Source: Ignavibacteria bacterium UBA7675 (lineage in GTDB: Bacteria; Bacteroidota; Ignavibacteria; Kapaibacteriales; UB7675). From it: a stretch of 57,583 nucleotides of DNA. Where the stretch lies: the NCBI GenBank assembly GCA_002483085.1, contig DLHF01000014.1:1-57583 (forward strand). Reading direction: 5' to 3'. Numbering within the stretch: position 1 is the first letter of the stretch; each line of letters begins with the position of its first letter. The notes under the pieces were generated by a model. The model saw nothing but the letters and a program-made list of their open reading frames with translations. It was not told where the DNA came from and searched no databases. Positions 52,537 to 57,583 of this stretch are shown piece after piece. Position numbers and translations under genes: made by a program.

Positions 52537-52974
52537 ATGGCTAAAAAATTTCGCTTCCGACTGGAACAAGTGCTCGACCTTCGCAAAGGCGAAGCGGATA
52601 CCGCACGTGCACAATTCGGCGAAGCGCAATATGCGCGGAGAAAGAAGGAGGATGAAGTGGAAGAGAAGCGGCGTTACTACGAGCATGTGCTCGCCGCAGA
52701 CCGCCAGGGAATTATCTCGGTGCGCACGCTCGAATCGCAGTGGTATCACGCTCGTGCAGTGCAATCGGAAATAGTTGTATTAGAGCGGCAGCTCGTGCAG
52801 CTTCTCGAAATTGAAGAAGTAAAGCGCGGAGAACTGGCCGAAGCGATGAAAAAACAGAAAATTCTTGAGAAACTGAAGGAAAACAAGCGCCAAGAATACA
52901 CGCGCGAAATCGACCGGGAGGAACAGAACCAGATGGATGAAATAGCGCAACACACAGGGAAAATGCCTTTTTAG
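52537..52974 (+). CDS. fliJ: flagellar export protein FliJ
   Basis: A 145-residue, almost entirely coiled-coil protein of the FliJ family, the central stalk of the FliI ring. The family start MAKKFRFRLEQVLDLRKGEA is at the ATG at 52537; an in-frame start at 52510 adds nine unconserved residues. Heptad-rich sequence continues to a charged tail (REIDREEQNQMDE). No ribosome binding site is obvious. A TTGACA at 52510-52515 lies shortly upstream and could be part of a separate promoter, useful given the repeat between it and fliI. Confidence 0.88.
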   Translation: MAKKFRFRLEQVLDLRKGEADTARAQFGEAQYARRKKEDEVEEKRRYYEHVLAADRQGIISVRTLESQWYHARAVQSEIVVLERQLVQLLEIEEVKRGELAEAMKKQKILEKLKENKRQEYTREIDREEQNQMDEIAQHTGKMPF

Positions 52975-52999
52975 ACAATAATGACAACTGTACACGGCT

Positions 53000-53578
53000 A
53001 TGTCGCTTAAACAAATTCTGCTTATACTTGGCGTCCTGACCATGACACTGCTTTCGTCGGTAGTCGTGTTTCTGTGGTTGTACAAGACAAAGCCGGAAAT
53101 GCTTGGGATGAAACCTCCTGTTATCAAAGTCGACTCAACAGCGGTTGTACTCTCCGACAGCGCCAGAGTATTTCAGGAGCAGCAAAAAAAGCTAAAGGCG
53201 GAAGAAGCGCGCTGGAAAAAGCAGGTCGACTCGCTGAATACGGCGCTTTCGCAAACCCGTACATCGCTCTCTACAGCAAGTACATCCTATGATAGCCTAA
53301 AGCAGCAAATGCAGGTAGTAACGCAGAAGCAAGAGCGGGAGGACGAGGCTTTTACTATCAAAATGGACTCGATCAGCCGGGCGAACTACCAGACTTTTGC
53401 AAAAATTTACGACAACGCCAATCCTCCGGACGTGGCGCGTATTCTTCAGAACCTTGATGGCAGGGAGGCCGCAGTAATTTTGAAGATGATGAAGAAAAAA
53501 CAGGCCGGAAAAGTGCTGGAAGCAATGGCTCCCGAGCGAGCTGCTGATATTTTACGCTTAAGCTCTTACCAGTTCTGA
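53000..53578 (+). CDS. MotE-like flagellar protein (MgtE N-domain family)
   Basis: A 192-residue membrane-anchored protein. One N-terminal membrane helix (residues about 7-29, ILLILGVLTMTLLSSVVVFL) is followed by a coiled coil (residues 60-125) and a C-terminal domain with KIYDNANPPDVARILQNLDG, AAVILKMMKKKQAGKVLEAM and PERAADI. This matches the MotE/FlbB arrangement; MotE is a periplasmic chaperone of the stator protein MotC in Campylobacterota and others. The gene lies 25 bp after fliJ, where motE-type genes often lie. Whether it serves a stator or another part here is unproven. Confidence 0.85.
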   Translation: MSLKQILLILGVLTMTLLSSVVVFLWLYKTKPEMLGMKPPVIKVDSTAVVLSDSARVFQEQQKKLKAEEARWKKQVDSLNTALSQTRTSLSTASTSYDSLKQQMQVVTQKQEREDEAFTIKMDSISRANYQTFAKIYDNANPPDVARILQNLDGREAAVILKMMKKKQAGKVLEAMAPERAADILRLSSYQF

Positions 53579-53656
53579 CGATAGTACACCGAGTACAGGA
53601 TGTACACCCGTTGCCGGAGTGCACGGGACTCATAACCGTTGATGCATGGATGCACT

Positions 53657-56600
53657 ATGACGGATCCGCTTTTTTCCATTGGAAACACAGTCCCGACCCC
53701 GGTTGCGGTTTCCTCTCCTTACCCGACAAGCCCTCCTCCAGAAGGCTCTGATTTTAGTGCTGTTCTACGGCGTATTGCCGGTAAAATGCAGAATTCTGGC
53801 ACTTATCAGCCCTTTTCTCATACTGCCAATCAAACAGTTTCCGATCTTTTTTCTTCTGTCCATAGCACTGTGGTTGATGCTTTTGCTTTGCCGGGCAAAG
53901 ACGGTACTGTACAGGGATATTCAGGTGATATTGCAGTATTATTGCAGCAGCTTTCTACTGGTGTACCAGCCGATAGCGGACTCCCTGGTGATAAAAAAAT
54001 TCACGATCTGATCTCGGAAATTGCATCTGCGTGGCAGGAATCTGGAAAAAATACTGTTTCTGCGAGTTTTTATAGTCCTGCTAAAGAATTATCTGGCCTT
54101 TCTGAAAAAAAAGCGTCTGCTGGACTTTCTACGGTCATTTCCGAGCCCGATCTTACGCAGCTTTATGATGTACTTTCTGCGTTGGCAGCCTCCCTTGTGC
54201 TCGTTCCCAGCTCTGCGATTCCTTCGGAAGCCATAGGGGAAGGTGTTCTGGCAGAAGCTGGACCAGGAGGAGAAGGAACAAGGAAAGGGGGAATACAATT
54301 CATTGAAGTTCTGGAAGCACCTATCGACGCTGGTACCCATACCGGCGAAATATCCGCTGCCGCACCCGGACAACCCATTCCTGCAAAAGTAGCGGTGCAA
54401 CCGGAGTATCTACAGCCTGTACTCGGACAAGCTGCTGGGCAAATTGATGGAGAGCAGCAGGTATTGGGCAAACCAGTATCAGAGCTACCGAGCAAACCAG
54501 CGGCACCGGAAAATCCTATTGCCGAAAAGCCAGTACAACAACAAGTTAGCGCGGAACACGTGATTGAGGGAACGCTGGAGGAGCCGGTTATCGCTGGGCA
54601 ACCGAAGGGCGCATTCGCTGTCCCGAGTGATGTTGCTCAAGCGGCAGTGAGCAGCGAGCCGCTGGGAGAATTGCCGAATGCTTCTGTAGCGGCGATTCCA
54701 GTGGAAATTTCTGCTGGTAGTGCACAGCCGGAGAAGCCAGTGGCAACGCTACCGTCCCCTGATACAAAAACCGCTTCGCCTAATGCCAACCGACAGCAGT
54801 TCGCAGTGTTGAGCGCTGATCTTCCAGGTCTTGGTCCGGTTACTGTGCGGCTGCGCCCCGTCGCTAATGCAATACAGGCTGATATTATTCTACCTGATGC
54901 ACCCCATATACCTGTTGCCGATATGATGCCCGCTCTTATCGAAGGGCTGAATAATATTATAAGCGAGCAGACAGGTGGTAATACTAATCCGCATCTCAAT
55001 ATAGTTTCTGCGCCGATTGCAGTTGATACACCGATTGCAGTTGATACACCGATTGCAGTTGATACACCGATTGTATCAATAATGAGCGGCACACAGAGTA
55101 GTAAAAACGTTGTTGCCGAGCAAACCTCCGAAAAAAGTGCACCTCCTTCGGTTGTAGTACCGGTTTCTAACGGGGCAATTGCGTCGGGTACGACTACAGA
55201 CACCGGAACAGTTCTTCTCCCTACCAACGACAAACCCATAGCTCATGCCGATTCCGTACCAAAGAGCGAGGGCCGCAGTAGTTCATTTGCTGTGCATTCT
55301 CCTTTTTTAATTCCTACAGAGCCCACCGACTATACTATCGCGAAGCCGGATGTTGCCGTGCAATTGGAGCCAAGGCAGGGCCGTTCTTCACTGGGTACAC
55401 AATCCTTGCCGGTAGATTCCGCTACCTTTATTTCTGGCAATTCTGTCGCGGGTACTGCCGAGACTATCCAGTTGCCGAAAGAGGGCAGCTATGTTCAACA
55501 GCCTATTCCTGCACCCGACAGTACTGCCGAAAATCTTGAAATTTCGTCTATTGTTTTCTTCATGCCTATTCCGGATGAGGCGACTGCCGAAGAAATCGGT
55601 TCGGCGGAAGTTAACCCTATGCGTAGCGAGCCAGCGGAGAAAAGAGCTGTATTTGTTCCCATGCAGGTGGTACAACACGGGGTCATAACACTACCGGAGC
55701 AGTCGCAGGTTGATGGAAGTGAATTGGATCAGGAGGTTGTGCAGCTCAGCGCTCCAGAACAGGAACAACAGTTGGCTCGGGTTGATATTGTACGCACAAG
55801 TGAGAGTGTTCACTTTATTATGCATAGGGACGGCGCTGGCCAAGATAAGGGACCGGCTCATTTAGTTGGAGTTTCTTCTCCTTCCACCGCCGACACTGCT
55901 CCCATAATTAATAATGATATTGCTCCTGTGCGGGAATCTACTCTGGCAAACAGTGAGATGACTGCAACTGAACCGGCAAATATCATTCAGCAGAGGAGTG
56001 ATTCTGTGCACGATGTACAGCCAGATAGCTTTGTCATTGGTCGTAATAGGACCACACAAACACAGCAAACAGCAGGCGAGCTCCAAACTGATGTCCTGCG
56101 TGCAACTATTCAGCCCGCACAGAGGCCGATACATGAACAACAGAGCTCTACAGGTAATGAGCCAGTATTACACCCAAACAAGGATGGCGGTGAATTCGCC
56201 CAACTAAGTCCCATAGAGTCTATTCCTGTTCGCGAACACGTTGCAACGAAACATGCTACTGGCATAGAACCGAAACTTGGTACTCCTACAGAATATGTTG
56301 CGAGTCAGGCTCGTTTTTTCCGGGGAGAGTCGGCACCTATCAGTGTCACAGAAGCCCAAGTACCTACACAAATAGTAGACAAGTCTGTGGCACCACCCGA
56401 ACATAGTGCTGCAAAAATGGCGAGCGAATTTGTCCGTAGGCAACCACTTTCCCAGCCAGAGTTGATTATTGAGCAACCCGTTCATCCCTTGGGCATGCAG
56501 AATGCGGATGTTGTTCCGAAGGCGGCACAACCGGAAATCGCTCTGGGCACAGGTGGCAGCTATGTTCCGGGAGTGCAAAACCGCACTTCCGAACCAATTG

Positions 56601-57583
56601 TTGCCAATCCAATCTCTATTCCGCAGAATACAAAAGATATAGCTGTCACAGCACTTGTAGGCGATAGTCGGCGGGTCTTCCTTACACAGCCGGAACAGAA
56701 TAGCATATCAGATGCTGCTGGGTTGGCTACTACTCCCGCCCTGCCAGATAGCCCCGACAAAGTACAGCAGACATTGAACACCGTACCGGAAGCTGTGGAT
56801 AATACTGTACTGGTGGTGAATAAAATACCATCCAACAACACAAAGGTAGCCAACAATGTATTTCCTGCGCCAGAATATACAGAGACAGTAGATAGTGCAC
56901 CCATAATAGGTGCCCGTAGTGGCGAGCCGGACGAGTCTTCGAGTGCACTCATTGCCGACGAAGAAGAGCCGCTGGTCGCTCCTATTCGGTCTTTTTCGCA
57001 GACACAAACTCCTATCTATTCGGCGGCACAGACACTAAAGGCTGATGGTATAGGCGCTGAAGTACAAGAGTCGGGGGGCTTTATCAGCAGGAGTAGCCTG
57101 CAAGAGAAGATGCAGGTTCATACACCGCCTATAGCTGATCTACCTCATCATACAACGGATGATGTGTCAGATGCGGTATTTGAACCCGAAGAAAAGCAGT
57201 CTGTGAATACGATTGCCCAATGGGGACAGGAAGTAGAAGAGGAGGGTGGTATTACGCAAGCTGATAAATATTCTTCTCCGGTAATCGCTGGCAATAATAC
57301 TGGCACATTGATTGAGGCAGCTACAGAGACCGAGCAATCTGCTCCGGTAGTGCACAGTAAAGGAAATTCTGATGAACCGATGGTTCAGACGCCAGAAAAG
57401 TTTGTATCTACAGATCGCAGCAATGAAGAGCGTTTTGGAGAAGTGTCTGTCTCTGATAAACAGGTAGAGCATAGACAGGAAAAAAGTAGTCATACAGTTA
57501 TACACGAGGCGTCTGCTCATCAGGCCAAGCCAGATGATATGGCCGCGAAATCGGCGCCTGTGGCAAAACCGGAACAAGTGGCA
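53657..57583 (+). CDS. fliK: probable flagellar hook-length control protein FliK, partial
   Basis: An uninterrupted frame of 1309 codons from the ATG at 53657 to the right edge, with no stop in the window. It is rich in Pro, Ala, Glu, Gln, Ser, Thr and Val, has almost no cysteine and no signal peptide. This is the composition of the disordered ruler part of FliK. It follows fliJ and a motE-like gene, the usual fliK position. A segment near residues 380-435 (VLSADLPGLGPVTVRLRPVA) faintly resembles the Flg_hook domain, which is expected at the C-terminus beyond the window. It would be several times longer than E. coli FliK (375). An 18-bp tandem repeat encodes three PIAVDT units near residue 453. 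Assignment rests mainly on position and composition. Confidence 0.7.
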   Translation, partial: MTDPLFSIGNTVPTPVAVSSPYPTSPPPEGSDFSAVLRRIAGKMQNSGTYQPFSHTANQTVSDLFSSVHSTVVDAFALPGKDGTVQGYSGDIAVLLQQLSTGVPADSGLPGDKKIHDLISEIASAWQESGKNTVSASFYSPAKELSGLSEKKASAGLSTVISEPDLTQLYDVLSALAASLVLVPSSAIPSEAIGEGVLAEAGPGGEGTRKGGIQFIEVLEAPIDAGTHTGEISAAAPGQPIPAKVAVQPEYLQPVLGQAAGQIDGEQQVLGKPVSELPSKPAAPENPIAEKPVQQQVSAEHVIEGTLEEPVIAGQPKGAFAVPSDVAQAAVSSEPLGELPNASVAAIPVEISAGSAQPEKPVATLPSPDTKTASPNANRQQFAVLSADLPGLGPVTVRLRPVANAIQADIILPDAPHIPVADMMPALIEGLNNIISEQTGGNTNPHLNIVSAPIAVDTPIAVDTPIAVDTPIVSIMSGTQSSKNVVAEQTSEKSAPPSVVVPVSNGAIASGTTTDTGTVLLPTNDKPIAHADSVPKSEGRSSSFAVHSPFLIPTEPTDYTIAKPDVAVQLEPRQGRSSLGTQSLPVDSATFISGNSVAGTAETIQLPKEGSYVQQPIPAPDSTAENLEISSIVFFMPIPDEATAEEIGSAEVNPMRSEPAEKRAVFVPMQVVQHGVITLPEQSQVDGSELDQEVVQLSAPEQEQQLARVDIVRTSESVHFIMHRDGAGQDKGPAHLVGVSSPSTADTAPIINNDIAPVRESTLANSEMTATEPANIIQQRSDSVHDVQPDSFVIGRNRTTQTQQTAGELQTDVLRATIQPAQRPIHEQQSSTGNEPVLHPNKDGGEFAQLSPIESIPVREHVATKHATGIEPKLGTPTEYVASQARFFRGESAPISVTEAQVPTQIVDKSVAPPEHSAAKMASEFVRRQPLSQPELIIEQPVHPLGMQNADVVPKAAQPEIALGTGGSYVPGVQNRTSEPIVANPISIPQNTKDIAVTALVGDSRRVFLTQPEQNSISDAAGLATTPALPDSPDKVQQTLNTVPEAVDNTVLVVNKIPSNNTKVANNVFPAPEYTETVDSAPIIGARSGEPDESSSALIADEEEPLVAPIRSFSQTQTPIYSAAQTLKADGIGAEVQESGGFISRSSLQEKMQVHTPPIADLPHHTTDDVSDAVFEPEEKQSVNTIAQWGQEVEEEGGITQADKYSSPVIAGNNTGTLIEAATETEQSAPVVHSKGNSDEPMVQTPEKFVSTDRSNEERFGEVSVSDKQVEHRQEKSSHTVIHEASAHQAKPDDMAAKSAPVAKPEQVA
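55013..55073 (+). repeat. 18-bp tandem repeat in the fliK-like gene
   Basis: Three perfect copies of CCGATTGCAGTTGATACA (55013-55066) and seven bases of a fourth, encoding PIAVDT three times. Each unit is in frame, so copy-number change would lengthen or shorten the protein by six residues without a frameshift. Confidence 0.95.

Overview
The window looks like chromosome from a flagellated, Gram-negative member of the Bacteroidota/Chlorobiota (FCB) group, most like Ignavibacteria or 'Candidatus Kapabacteria'. Four things point there: a secreted protein ending in a type IX secretion (T9SS) C-terminal sorting domain with an NYPNPF motif, candidate promoters of the Bacteroidota type (TTG, about 19-20 bp, TAnnTTTG), an OmpA protein with thrombospondin type 3 repeats, and a serine-palmitoyltransferase-like enzyme. 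The lineage is inferred from these features; no database search was run.

Layout. Positions 1-13.4 kb hold housekeeping and scattered genes: a TPR-like protein, an unrecognised small protein, an AidA/PixA-type inclusion-body-family protein, glucose-6-phosphate isomerase, an OmpA/TSP3 outer-membrane protein, a start-less C-terminal gene remnant, a putative outer-membrane beta-barrel protein, Lon protease, and an alpha-oxoamine synthase of the Spt type. From 14 to 35.5 kb lies a co-oriented block of four secreted proteins of about 4045, 688, 182 and 1992 residues. They share modules: cohesin-like N-terminal domains, Ig-like repeat arrays, and a common C-terminal module ending in dockerin-like calcium loops. 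Only the last protein carries a T9SS sorting domain. This block is the best candidate here for an undescribed surface-assembly system.

Positions 36-41.4 kb hold a peptide-binding lipoprotein overlapping a Sua5/TsaC tRNA-modification gene, a small TPR protein, the RNase P RNA gene (rnpB), a C4 zinc-ribbon coiled-coil protein and a Nif3-family protein. Positions 41.6-44.7 kb hold tRNA-His(GTG) and the reverse-strand operon rpmH-rnpA-yidD-yidC. Both RNase P subunits are therefore encoded within about 5 kb.

From 45.2 kb to the right edge runs a forward flagellar cluster: flgB, flgC, a 95-residue unknown protein, fliE, fliF, fliG, fliH, fliI, fliJ, a motE-like gene, and a very long open frame (1309 codons without a stop, running off the window) that by position is probably fliK. 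An intrinsic terminator sits between the unknown gene and fliE.

A family of interspersed intergenic repeats occurs five times (near 0.5, 7.5, 35.8, 39.2 and 52.3 kb). It has two conserved blocks in fixed order with a variable middle, and one copy splits fliI from fliJ. I did not match it to any known element.
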